From assembly GCA_019116705.1 (NCBI GenBank), contig DXBF01000054.1, forward strand, positions 29,304 to 93,303: a stretch of 64,000 nt of DNA, written 5' to 3'. Shown here piece after piece: positions 25,806 to 34,036 of the stretch. Made by a program: the position numbers and the translations under genes. The stretch comes from Candidatus Gemmiger avistercoris (GTDB lineage: Bacteria > Bacillota > Clostridia > Oscillospirales > Ruminococcaceae). Numbering within the stretch: the first letter of the stretch is position 1; each line of letters begins with the position of its first letter. The notes beneath the pieces are model-generated. The model made no database searches and had not been told where the DNA came from. It was given only the letters and a program-made list of their open reading frames with translations.

Positions 25806-27329
25806 ATGAGAGGTATCTACACCCCCGTTACGGATATTCGGCGTAAGGTGTTCACGGAAGTTGCACGCATGGCCTATGAAGTCAACGAAATGTCTGACTA
25901 TGCCAAGCTGATGCATGAACTGCCCTACAAGATCATTCCTGGCGAGGAACGTTCGCTTCGCAGCAGCATTTTCCTGGAGAGAGCCATTATCTCCGAACGC
26001 ATCCGTCTGGCCATGGGACTTTCGCTGCGTCCGCTGGACGAGAGCGTGCCCGCCACCGAAGGGCTCGAACAGAGCGTCAGCGCCGACAAATATTATGAGC
26101 CGCCGCTGATCAACGTGATCAAGTTCGCCTGCAACCGCTGCCCGGAGAAGATCATCAAAGTCACCTCCATGTGCCAGGGCTGCCTGGCCCATCCCTGCCA
26201 GGAAGTCTGCCCCAAGCATGCGATCAGCTTCCGCAACGGCAAGAGCCATATTGACCAGAGCCTGTGCATCAAGTGCGGCCGCTGCGTCAACGCCTGCCCC
26301 TACGGCGCCATCGTCAAGAGCGAGCGTCCTTGCGCCGCCGCCTGCGGCATGGGCGCCATCCACTCGGACGAGTACGGCCGTGCCGCGATCGACTACGATA
26401 AGTGCGTCTCCTGCGGCATGTGCCTGGTCAACTGCCCCTTCGGCGCCATCGTGGACAAAGGCCAGATCTTCCAGCTGGTGCAGTCCATCAAGCGCGGCGA
26501 CAAGGTGATCGCCATCGTGGCCCCCGCCTTCATCAACCAGTTTCCGGGCATGACCCCCTCCAAGCTCAAGGCCGCCATGCGCAAGCTGGGCTTTGCTGAC
26601 GTGGAGGAAGTTGCCATCGGCGCCGATCTGTGCACCATTGACGAGGCCCACGACTTCCTGGAAGAAGTTCCCGCCAAGCACCCCTTCATGGGCACTTCCT
26701 GCTGCCCCGCCTGGAGCGTCATGGCCAAGAAGCTGTTCCCCGAATATGCCGACTGCATCAGCATGACCATGACCCCGATGGTGCTGACCGCCCGCCTGCT
26801 CAAGAAAGACCACCCCGACGCCCGCATCTGCTTCGTTGGCCCCTGCTCCGCCAAAAAGCTGGAAGCCAGCCGCCGCTCTGTCCGCAGCGAGGTCGATTTC
26901 GTCCTGACCTTCGAGGAACTGATGGGTCTGTTTGAGGCCAAAGCCGTTGACTTTGCCGCTCTGCCCGACAACCCGGAGGACAGCTTCAACAGCGCCAGCG
27001 CAGACGGCCGCGGCTTTGCGGTTTCCGGCGGCGTCGCCCAGGCCGTTGTCAACGCCATCAAAAAGATCGATCCCGACCGCGAAGTCAAGGTCGCCAGCGC
27101 CCAGGGCCTGTCCGACTGCCGCAAGATGATGATGATGGCCAAGGCCGGCAAATACAACGGCTACCTGCTGGAAGGCATGGCCTGCCCCGGCGGCTGCATC
27201 GCGGGCGCCGGCACGCTGGCGGATCCCGCCAAGAGCGCTGCCATGCTCAACAAGTACAAGACGGAAGCCCCGATGAAGAACTCCACCGAGACCCCCTACA
27301 AGGATTCCATCAGCCTGCTGAAGTACTGA
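25806..27329 (+). CDS. Monomeric [FeFe] hydrogenase, group B
   Basis: A 507-aa protein expected to make or oxidise H2 with ferredoxin. The N-terminal part has Cys-rich ferredoxin-like modules (CNRCP, CQGCLAHPCQEVCP, CIKCGRCVNACP, CVSCGMCLVNCP). The H-cluster domain follows: TSCCPAW (297-303), VGPCSAKK (344-351) and EGMACPGGC (456-464). These motif variants are those of group B enzymes, common in gut Clostridia and poorly characterised. The maturases HydEFG are not in the window. It is monocistronic, and AAAGGAG precedes the start. Confidence 0.92.
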   Translation: MRGIYTPVTDIRRKVFTEVARMAYEVNEMSDYAKLMHELPYKIIPGEERSLRSSIFLERAIISERIRLAMGLSLRPLDESVPATEGLEQSVSADKYYEPPLINVIKFACNRCPEKIIKVTSMCQGCLAHPCQEVCPKHAISFRNGKSHIDQSLCIKCGRCVNACPYGAIVKSERPCAAACGMGAIHSDEYGRAAIDYDKCVSCGMCLVNCPFGAIVDKGQIFQLVQSIKRGDKVIAIVAPAFINQFPGMTPSKLKAAMRKLGFADVEEVAIGADLCTIDEAHDFLEEVPAKHPFMGTSCCPAWSVMAKKLFPEYADCISMTMTPMVLTARLLKKDHPDARICFVGPCSAKKLEASRRSVRSEVDFVLTFEELMGLFEAKAVDFAALPDNPEDSFNSASADGRGFAVSGGVAQAVVNAIKKIDPDREVKVASAQGLSDCRKMMMMAKAGKYNGYLLEGMACPGGCIAGAGTLADPAKSAAMLNKYKTEAPMKNSTETPYKDSISLLKY

Positions 27330-27342
27330 TTACCGATAAGGC

Positions 27343-27383
27343 AAACGGCCTCCGCGCTTGATGCGCGGAGGCCGTTTATTTTT
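27343..27383 (+). terminator. Terminator of the hydrogenase gene
   Basis: Perfect 15-bp stem AAACGGCCTCCGCGC / GCGCGGAGGCCGTTT with loop TTGAT, followed by ATTTTTC. It lies between convergent genes. Confidence 0.9.
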
Positions 27384-27405
27384 CCCGGCAGATCTGCCGG
27401 ACCTC

Positions 27406-27891
27406 TTATTTATGATATTTCATCCCCGCATTGATAGTGCAGGCGCGGTACAGCTGTTCCGCCAGCACGAGCCGCGCCAGCTGATGCGGCAGCGTGATGC
27501 GCCCCAGGCTGATCTTCTGGTTTGCCGCCCGTTTCACCGCCTCATCCAGCCCGTGGGAAGAGCCGATCACAAAGGCCAAATCCCCGGCGCCGCTCCCTGC
27601 CCGCTGTTCCAGCAGCGCAGCCAGTTCCTCGCTGGAGATCTGCTTTCCCTCCACGCAGAGGGCCACCAGATAGGCGCCTTTGCGCACTGCGCGCAGGATG
27701 GCTTCCCCTTCCTTCTGCAGCGCCTTTCCGATTTGTTTATCGCTGGCGTTTTTATCCGCGATTGCAGCCTCCGGCAGTTCCAGAATCCTGAAATTACAGA
27801 ATCCTCCCAGTCGCTTTTGGTATTCTGCCACACCTGCGGCAAAATAGGACGCATTCAGTTTTCCCACGCAGATCAGGTCGATATTTTGCAT
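27406..27891 (-). CDS. rlmH: 23S rRNA (pseudouridine1915-N3)-methyltransferase RlmH
   Basis: SPOUT-fold methyltransferase acting on helix 69 of 70S ribosomes. The 161-aa length is typical. Seen: VGKLNASYF near the start, FVIGSSHGLDEAV (the SAM-binding knot loop) and the C-terminal LPHQLARLVLAEQLYRA. AAAGGAG lies upstream of the ATG. It follows the metallo-hydrolase gene by 12 nt, as in Bacillus (yycJ-rlmH). Confidence 0.96.
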   Translation of the reverse strand: MQNIDLICVGKLNASYFAAGVAEYQKRLGGFCNFRILELPEAAIADKNASDKQIGKALQKEGEAILRAVRKGAYLVALCVEGKQISSEELAALLEQRAGSGAGDLAFVIGSSHGLDEAVKRAANQKISLGRITLPHQLARLVLAEQLYRACTINAGMKYHK

Positions 27892-27903
27892 CGCAGATCT
27901 CCT

Positions 27904-28695
27904 TTAAAATTCCAGCAGCGGGCTGATGTCGTTGCGGGTCTGGGCCTGCACGATCACATCCCGCCCCGGCTGGATGCCCGCCGCCAGCAATACGTTGTAT
28001 ACCGTGGTGAGGGCCAGTTCCGGCGAGTTGTTGGTCTGGCTCAAATGACAAAGGGCAAACTTCCGGCATCCCTCCTGGATCAAGTCCAGGATCGCAGCGG
28101 CACATGCCTTGTTGTCCAGATGCCCCCGGTCGCTGGCGATGCGCTTTTTCAGATAATACGGGTAGGGGCCGCCGTGCAGGCTGAAAGCATCATAGTTTGC
28201 TTCCAGTGCCACCAGATCACAGCCGGTCAGGCTATCCGCCACTACCGGCGTCAGTATGCCCAGGTCGGTGGCGATCGCCATGCGCCGGCCATCCGCCGTC
28301 AGGATGCGGTACCCGCAGCAAGGCACGTCGTGGCTTGTTGGGAACGCCGTGACCCGGAAACTCCCGATATCCAGCGTCTGCCCTCCATCTACAGCGACCG
28401 CTTCCACGGCGGGCGGCAGCGTTCCGCGGGATTCCAGCGTTTCCAGCGTATCGGCGCTGCTGTAAACCGGCAGCGGATATTTCTTTAAGAACGTATCCAG
28501 CCCTGCCACATGATCCGAGTGCTCATGGGTGACCAGAATGCCCGCGCAATCCATCACCGATAACCCCAGTTTGCGCAGAGCCGTCAGCGTCGTCCGGCAG
28601 CTTTTTCCCATGTCGATGAGCAGGTACTCCTGCCCGCACTGCACGACGCCGCAGTTCCCGGAAGAACCCGAATACAGGGTGGTAAAAAATGCCAT
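27904..28695 (-). CDS. Metallo-beta-lactamase-fold hydrolase (WalJ/YycJ-like)
   Basis: A 263-aa cytoplasmic hydrolase, similar to the YycJ/WalJ exonuclease-like proteins found near walRK in other Firmicutes. Metal ligands are in THEHSDH, with a later His in SRHDV-like FPTSHDVPC and Asp in IATDLG. The start at 28695 has AAGGA upstream; an earlier in-frame start is not family-like. Grouped with murA and rlmH on the minus strand; no walRK genes are near. Confidence 0.88.
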   Translation of the reverse strand: MAFFTTLYSGSSGNCGVVQCGQEYLLIDMGKSCRTTLTALRKLGLSVMDCAGILVTHEHSDHVAGLDTFLKKYPLPVYSSADTLETLESRGTLPPAVEAVAVDGGQTLDIGSFRVTAFPTSHDVPCCGYRILTADGRRMAIATDLGILTPVVADSLTGCDLVALEANYDAFSLHGGPYPYYLKKRIASDRGHLDNKACAAAILDLIQEGCRKFALCHLSQTNNSPELALTTVYNVLLAAGIQPGRDVIVQAQTRNDISPLLEF

Positions 28696-28726
28696 AGTTT
28701 CCTTCTCTTTCCTCGGTTTACATCCC

Positions 28727-28757
28727 ACAAAAAGTGGGCCGCCTGCTGGCGGCCCAC
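28727..28757 (-). terminator. Terminator of murA
   Basis: Minus-strand stem GTGGGCCGCC / GGCGGCCCAC with a 4-nt loop, followed by TTTTTG. Confidence 0.85.
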
Positions 28758-28767
28758 CGGCCTGGTT

Positions 28768-30051
28768 TTACATTGCACGGGTGATCGCGTTGGCCGGGAC
28801 TTCGACCCGGCGAATATCCGCCCCCAAAAGCTGCAGCTTTTCCACAATATTTTCGTAACCGCGCTCAATGTGGATCGTTTCATCAATCTCACTCACGCCG
28901 TTGGCCGACAACGCCGCCATCACCATCGCTGCGCCCGCGCGCAGATCCGTAGCGCGCAACGGGGCCGGGCGAAGTTCCTTTACACCCTCGATGACCGCCA
29001 CCTGACCGTCTACCCGGATGTTGGCGCCCATATGCACCAGCTCATCCACATAGCGGAAGCGGTTTTCCCAAATGCCTTCGGTGACGATGGAAGTTCCCTC
29101 CGCCAACGTCAGCAGGGCTGTCATCAGCGGCTGCATATCCGTCGGGAAACCGGGGTGCGGCATCGTTTTGACTTTCAGCGGATGCAACGGCCCTGTACGG
29201 GTGATGCGCAGCGCATCATCGTATTCCTGGATCGTACAACCCGCCGCACGCAGTTTTGCCGTGATCGGTTCCAGATGCTTGGGGATCACGCTGTGCAGCG
29301 TCACGTCCCCTTTTGTGATCGCTGCGCCGACCATGTAACTGCCCGCCTCGATCTGGTCAGGGATAATCGAGTAGTTACAGCCGTGCAGCGAATCCACACC
29401 GTGGATCTTGATGACATCCGTGCCGGCGCCGTGCACATCGGCCCCCATCATGTTGAGGAAATTGGCCAGGTCCACGATATGCGGCTCGCGGGCCACGTTT
29501 TCCAATACCGTCGTGCCCCTTGCCAGGACCGCGGCCAGCATGGCGTTCATTGTAGCGCCCACCGAAACTGTGTCAAAAAACACATGCGCGCCTGTGAGTG
29601 CGTCGGCTCTGACGTGGATCTGGCCGTATTCCACGGAATCCTCCGCCCCCAACGCCGTAAAAGCTTTCAGATGCTGGTCAATGGGGCGGGGGCCCAGATT
29701 GCACCCTCCCGGCATGGCGACCTGCCCCGACCCAAAACGGCCCAGCAGCGCGCCAAGGAAATAGTAGCTGGCACGCATCTGACGCGAAAGTTCGTTGGAC
29801 ACTTCCGTGCAGTCGATATGCGTCGTGTCGATCTCATATGTACTGCGGCTGACCATGCGGATCTCCGCCCCCAGTTCGCTGAGGATCTGCAGCGACGCCA
29901 TTACGTCACTGATGCAGGGCAGATTTTCGATCAGACACTTGCCGGCAGCCAGAATCGTAGCGGGCAGAATGGCCACCGCCGCATTTTTTGCGCCGCCGAT
30001 ATTGACGTCGCCCTGCAGCGGCTTACCCCCGCGGATCACAAATTTTTCCAA
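28768..30051 (-). CDS. murA: UDP-N-acetylglucosamine 1-carboxyvinyltransferase MurA
   Basis: First committed enzyme of peptidoglycan synthesis, adding enolpyruvate to UDP-GlcNAc. The 427-aa protein has GGAKNAAVAILPA at the N-terminus, the catalytic Cys117 in MPGGCNLGPRP, and RATDLRAGAAMVMAAL near the end. The start is TTG at 30051 (MEKFVIRGGK...), with AAAGGAG 7 nt upstream. The cysteine in the active loop predicts fosfomycin sensitivity. Its own promoter and terminator. Confidence 0.95.
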   Translation of the reverse strand: MEKFVIRGGKPLQGDVNIGGAKNAAVAILPATILAAGKCLIENLPCISDVMASLQILSELGAEIRMVSRSTYEIDTTHIDCTEVSNELSRQMRASYYFLGALLGRFGSGQVAMPGGCNLGPRPIDQHLKAFTALGAEDSVEYGQIHVRADALTGAHVFFDTVSVGATMNAMLAAVLARGTTVLENVAREPHIVDLANFLNMMGADVHGAGTDVIKIHGVDSLHGCNYSIIPDQIEAGSYMVGAAITKGDVTLHSVIPKHLEPITAKLRAAGCTIQEYDDALRITRTGPLHPLKVKTMPHPGFPTDMQPLMTALLTLAEGTSIVTEGIWENRFRYVDELVHMGANIRVDGQVAVIEGVKELRPAPLRATDLRAGAAMVMAALSANGVSEIDETIHIERGYENIVEKLQLLGADIRRVEVPANAITRAM

Positions 30052-30121
30052 ATAAAGCTCTCCTTTGTGCAGTGGGCGGCGGAAATTGCCGTCTTGGATC
30101 CACCTTCGCACACTTTGCCTT

Positions 30122-30150
30122 ATTATACACCATTCCGCCGTTTTTGAAAA
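30122..30150 (-). promoter_or_regulatory. Promoter of murA
   Basis: Minus-strand TTTTCA (30145-30150), 17-nt spacer, TATAAT (30122-30127). The -35 element is poor. Confidence 0.5.
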
Positions 30151-30226
30151 GTGGTTTCTACCATAACTGCGAAATTTGTGTGAAAAGCCCTACACCATAT
30201 AGTGCCGGCAGCCTTTTCCGGATGTT

Positions 30227-32065
30227 TTACATGCCGGGGAACAGCGAATAGGCGCTGAACAGGGACCCGTTGTAGGTCATCTCGAAATGGCAGTGGTTGC
30301 CCGTCGAGTTGCCGGTGGAACCGACTTCCCCGATCTTCTGGCCCTGGGTCACGGCCTGGCCCTGGGTCACCACGATCCGGGACATATGCCCGTAGAGCGT
30401 CGTGTAGCCGTTGCCGTGGTCGATCTCCACATAATTGCCGTAGGAGTAATGCCATCCGGCCGCGACCACTGTGCCGGAGTCGGAAGCTACGATGGTCACA
30501 CCGTACGGGGCACAGATATCCGCGCCGCGGTGGCCGCTGCTCATCCAGCGGCTCACATACGTATACTGCGGCACCGGCCAGATGAAGCTGCCGGAACCGA
30601 TCTGCGCCACCATGCCGCTCTTGAGCCGGGTGCCGGTGACCGTGATCTCCGGCACCGGTTCCTTGGTCACCGTGTAGGCGATGGCCTGCCGGTCCGTCAC
30701 CACGCCGTCGATCATGGTGACCTCATAGGTCACGTCCTCGGAGCCTTCTTCGCCTTCCTGCAGGGTGACCACTTCACCGAACTCATACTCGGAGGACTCG
30801 GAGTTCTGCGTATCGAACGGAATGGATACCGTCTCCATCTCCCGGCGTACGACCTTGACCTTCAAGAGTTCCGGCGACGCCACGCCCGTGATCAGTTCCG
30901 TGCCCTCGGACACTTCCTGGTCCAGCGTTTCCAGTTCCGGGTTCAGCTGTGCCAGGGAATCGAAGCTGACACCGGTAGCATCCACAATGCTCTGCACGGT
31001 GTCGCCGTCTGCCGCCGTATACGTCTGGATGCCTCCGCCCGCATTCAGTTCGTTGATGATATCGCTGTACGAACTGATGGATTCGTTCAGGAACACGCCG
31101 TCCACCAGGCGGATCTCGTGGGCAAAAGCCGTATAGACCGAGGGGTCCAGCGCGTCCTCGTAGGGTTCCTTGACGCTTTCCAGGTAGGTGCGCAGATGGT
31201 CGCCCTCCGTCGTGACGAAGCGGAGTTCCCCGTCCACATAGACGGCCGTGGCGTCCACGATCTCATCGCTGGCGGTGCGCAGAATCGCGTTGGCGATTTC
31301 GCTTTCGGTCATGGTACGCCCGGAGATTGCCAGCGTATACGTAGGCGAGACATCCCATTGGGTATCAGGGACCGTCGTACCGCTTTCCACCAGCATATCC
31401 TTTGCTGTGCTGATACGGGACTGCACATCCTCCCGTGCGTTTTCAAAGACCTGTTCGTTGGCCACATAGCCGACGGTCTCCCCGTTCACCTGCACGTTGA
31501 GCACAAAACGGACGTTCAGCCCGTTGCGCACGATCACTACCAGCAAAACAGCCGCCGCCACGGGCAGCACATAAGTCAGGGCATTCCACGCCAGCGGGAA
31601 ATACTTTTTGATGCCGCTGCGCAGATACTGCCGCTTGGCTTTGCGCAGCTGGCTGGCATCCTCTACCTCAAGCTGATCCTTCAGCTGGCTCATATGCCGC
31701 ACGCCCGAAGCCATCCGTTTGAACGGGCTGGTCAGATCCGCGACAAGGGTCAGTATCCCCTGTACAAAGGGGCGGATGATCAGCAGGAGCAGGTTCCCCA
31801 GCGTCGCCGTAAGCGCACGGACAGCCACCCGTACTTTCCGCCAGGCGCAGACCAGCGCATATTCGACCCAAAAGCCGACTAAGTACAAAAAATTTCCGAC
31901 CAGGGAATTGTAGGGGATCCTCTTGAAAGTTCCGCCCCCCCGGCCATGACGGCCCTTGCTTTTCTTTTTGTGGTGTCGCGCACGCGCTGCCTGCGTATCC
32001 GGCTGCTTCGCCTGATCTTTTTCCTCCACCGCTTTTGATTTTTTATCCGTCTGGGTAGAATTCAA
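30227..32065 (-). CDS. Membrane-anchored LysM-G5-M23 peptidoglycan endopeptidase
   Basis: A 612-aa cell-wall enzyme. A basic cytoplasmic N-terminus leads to a membrane helix (about 161-180); amphipathic segments before it may also touch the membrane. Outside lie a region of unknown fold, a LysM-like segment (about 345-392), a G5 domain (about 400-480) and an M23 peptidase (505-605). The zinc ligands are complete: His512 and Asp516 in GHRGAD, and His591/His593 in HCHFEM. The start is TTG at 32065, with AAGGAG 10 nt upstream. Confidence 0.9.
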   Translation of the reverse strand: MNSTQTDKKSKAVEEKDQAKQPDTQAARARHHKKKSKGRHGRGGGTFKRIPYNSLVGNFLYLVGFWVEYALVCAWRKVRVAVRALTATLGNLLLLIIRPFVQGILTLVADLTSPFKRMASGVRHMSQLKDQLEVEDASQLRKAKRQYLRSGIKKYFPLAWNALTYVLPVAAAVLLVVIVRNGLNVRFVLNVQVNGETVGYVANEQVFENAREDVQSRISTAKDMLVESGTTVPDTQWDVSPTYTLAISGRTMTESEIANAILRTASDEIVDATAVYVDGELRFVTTEGDHLRTYLESVKEPYEDALDPSVYTAFAHEIRLVDGVFLNESISSYSDIINELNAGGGIQTYTAADGDTVQSIVDATGVSFDSLAQLNPELETLDQEVSEGTELITGVASPELLKVKVVRREMETVSIPFDTQNSESSEYEFGEVVTLQEGEEGSEDVTYEVTMIDGVVTDRQAIAYTVTKEPVPEITVTGTRLKSGMVAQIGSGSFIWPVPQYTYVSRWMSSGHRGADICAPYGVTIVASDSGTVVAAGWHYSYGNYVEIDHGNGYTTLYGHMSRIVVTQGQAVTQGQKIGEVGSTGNSTGNHCHFEMTYNGSLFSAYSLFPGM

Positions 32066-32135
32066 AGTAAGGGGTCTCCTTTCCGCGTTATCACGTGGTA
32101 AAGAAAGGGCCAATTCCGCAGCCCTTTGCGGGATC

Positions 32136-33035
32136 TTACAGTTGTTCCGATTGCCAGCCTTCCAGCAGGCCGTCTTGCTCCGCCAGCGCCCGCATATCCC
32201 GCGGCAGGTCACTGGCGATCCGATGTGTCACGCCGGTATAGGGGTGCAGAAACCGAATGACGGCGCAATGCAGGGCATGGCGGCCTATCTTTTCCGCCGA
32301 ACCGCCGTACAGCGTGTCCCCTGCCAGCGGATGCCCGATGTATGCCATATGTACCCGGATCTGATGGGTGCGCCCCGTGCAGGGCGTGCAGGCCAGCAGG
32401 CTGAACCCAGGGCCGGCCGCCAGGACCTCATACTCTGTACGGCTGTATTTCCCCTGCGGGGTGACACAGCGCCCGATGATAGAATCGCCCCGCCGGCCGA
32501 CCGGCGCTTCCACGCACCCCGGTCCGCGCGGCATCGTACCTTCTGCGATGGCCAGGTAGCATTTGCGCACGTGGGCGGCCAGCCCCGCCGCTGCAAAAGC
32601 GTTCTGCGCGCAGAGCACCAACCCGCTGGTATTCTTGTCGATACGGTTCACCGGACGGAACACGCCTGGCCGCCCCTGCTCCTGCAGATGGTAGATCCAC
32701 CCGTTGGCCAGGGTATGGTCAGGGTAGTTGAGCGTGGGATGGACCGCCAGCCCTGCGGGCTTATCCAGTACGGCAACAAAGTCGTCCTCATACGCGATCG
32801 TCAAAGGGACCGGCTGGGGCGTGACGCTTGTCGGCGGGTCAGGCGGCAGTGCGAATGTCACCCGCTGCCCCGCACGGACCGGCTGATCCGTGTGGATGGC
32901 GGCGCCATCCGCAAAAAAGCCCTCCCCTGCATGTTTTACAGATTTGATCAGACCGGCGGTCAGACCACAGCTGCGCAGGAAAAGGCCCAGACGCTGGCCC
33001 TCGGCTTCCGGCGGCACAAGATAACAAAGCTCCAC
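32136..33035 (-). CDS. RluD-family pseudouridine synthase
   Basis: A 299-aa RluA/RluD-type enzyme that isomerises uridine in rRNA or tRNA. Catalytic Asp133 lies in VNRIDKNTSGL (an N-R-I-D form of the usual H-R-L-D), and RTHQIRVHM is present. The N-terminal part may be an S4-like domain but is poorly conserved. The start is GTG at 33035 with AAAGGAGG 7 nt upstream. Which uridine it targets cannot be told from sequence. Confidence 0.9.
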   Translation of the reverse strand: MELCYLVPPEAEGQRLGLFLRSCGLTAGLIKSVKHAGEGFFADGAAIHTDQPVRAGQRVTFALPPDPPTSVTPQPVPLTIAYEDDFVAVLDKPAGLAVHPTLNYPDHTLANGWIYHLQEQGRPGVFRPVNRIDKNTSGLVLCAQNAFAAAGLAAHVRKCYLAIAEGTMPRGPGCVEAPVGRRGDSIIGRCVTPQGKYSRTEYEVLAAGPGFSLLACTPCTGRTHQIRVHMAYIGHPLAGDTLYGGSAEKIGRHALHCAVIRFLHPYTGVTHRIASDLPRDMRALAEQDGLLEGWQSEQL

Positions 33036-33127
33036 CGCCGCGCCTCCTTTAATTTTACACCTATACGTTGGTATTATAGCATAAAGCAAAGGCCGATGCA
33101 AACCCAATGTTTGCCACAAACAGAAAG

Positions 33128-33156
33128 CGGCACACCATGCCGCAGCAGGTGTGCCG
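33128..33156 (-). terminator. Terminator of RNase P RNA
   Basis: Stem CGGCACACC / GGTGTGCCG with an 11-nt loop, then CTTTCTGTTT on the minus strand. Confidence 0.7.
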
Positions 33157-33168
33157 AAACGGTTCTGA

Positions 33169-33514
33169 GAAACGACTGGACCGTAAGCCGGGTTCTGTAT
33201 CAAACGACGATCTATCTTGGCCTTGCGTCGCCGCAAGGCTCACGCCATCACCGGGACGCGCGAGGCTCCGCATCATGTCCCATACGGATGTTGCTTCAGA
33301 CAGGGTTTACATAGCCGCAAAGTCGCCAGTGCGCTGGTGAGCTCTTACCTCGCCTTTCCATCCTTACCGCGAAAAACGCGGCGGTTTCTTTCTGTTGCAC
33401 TATCCCTGGGGTCGCCCCCGGCTGCCGTTAGCAGTTGTCATGCCTCTGTGAAGCCCGGACTTTCCTCAGGCAGTTCTTGCGAACTGTCCCGCCGCCGTAT
33501 GTTCCACTCGTTTT
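33169..33514 (-). ncRNA. rnpB: RNase P RNA (class A)
   Basis: Catalytic RNA that matures tRNA 5' ends. On the minus strand the conserved pieces appear in order: GAGGAAAGTCCGGGCT, a mid AACAGAAAG segment, GGTAAGAGCTCACCAGCG, and near the end AGATAGATCG and ACAGAACCCGGCTTACGG. The ends are set by a P1-like pairing between about 33502-33513 and 33170-33182. It lies between bofA and the RluD-type gene with its own promoter and terminator. Exact ends are within a few bases. Confidence 0.95.
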
Positions 33515-33520
33515 CGATTC

Positions 33521-33550
33521 AGTATACCACAAAACCGCCTTGTTTGGCAA
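33521..33550 (-). promoter_or_regulatory. Promoter of RNase P RNA
   Basis: Minus-strand TTGCCA (33545-33550), 18-nt spacer, TATACT (33521-33526). Confidence 0.7.
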
Positions 33551-33553
33551 GTG

Positions 33554-33808
33554 TCAGAGCAAAAGCTGCAAAATCAGGACCGCCGTGACCCCCGGCACAC
33601 CGAGCACCGCCGCCGTAAACACCGTAAAACGGTTCAGCGGCAGCGCGACCCCCGTGACAGGTTCCAGCACAGCCAGGATCGCCAGCGCCCCCAGACCGCA
33701 CACAGCGCCCGCCAGCAGCGCGCGGAACGGGTGGTTTTGACGGGCTGCGCACCGGCCGATCACCAGCAGGCAGGCCGCCATACCGCCCCAGATCCACCAT
33801 TCCGTCAT
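33554..33808 (-). CDS. bofA: BofA-family protein (pro-sigma-K processing inhibitor type)
   Basis: An 84-aa membrane protein with two or three helices. In Bacillus, BofA holds back the SpoIVFB protease that activates sigma-K during sporulation. The C-terminal half fits the family: NRFTVFTAAVLGVPGVTAV. The start at 33808 has GGAGGGG 7 nt upstream and overlaps the stop of the preceding yaaL-like gene (ATGA). The pairing yaaL-bofA is the Bacillus order, which supports the call despite the short sequence. Confidence 0.85.
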   Translation of the reverse strand: MTEWWIWGGMAACLLVIGRCAARQNHPFRALLAGAVCGLGALAILAVLEPVTGVALPLNRFTVFTAAVLGVPGVTAVLILQLLL

Positions 33809-34035
33809 GGGTCCGCCCCTCCCGATGACCGCAGCATGCGCAGCAGCGCCCGGCAGCGGCACATCAGCGCCGCATGCTGGTAGGTCAGTTGTTCGATATA
33901 AAACGGGTCCTGTGCCTCCCGGAACGCCGTTTCGTTGGCCTGCAGCGCCTGCATGGCGCCGCGCAGTTCCTTCTGCAGCGCCCGTTGTTCCCGTTCCCGA
34001 TGGTCCACACGCTTGCGCACAGCATTCTCCCCCAT
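33805..34035 (-). CDS. YaaL-like DUF2508 protein
   Basis: A 76-aa charged helical protein of the DUF2508 family: FREAQDPFYIEQLTYQHAAL fits the family core. Function unknown. It lies between spoIVA (1-nt gap) and bofA (4-nt overlap), a placement matching yaaL next to bofA in Bacillus, and is probably expressed with the sporulation genes. Confidence 0.8.
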   Translation of the reverse strand: MGENAVRKRVDHREREQRALQKELRGAMQALQANETAFREAQDPFYIEQLTYQHAALMCRCRALLRMLRSSGGADP

Positions 34036-34036
34036 C

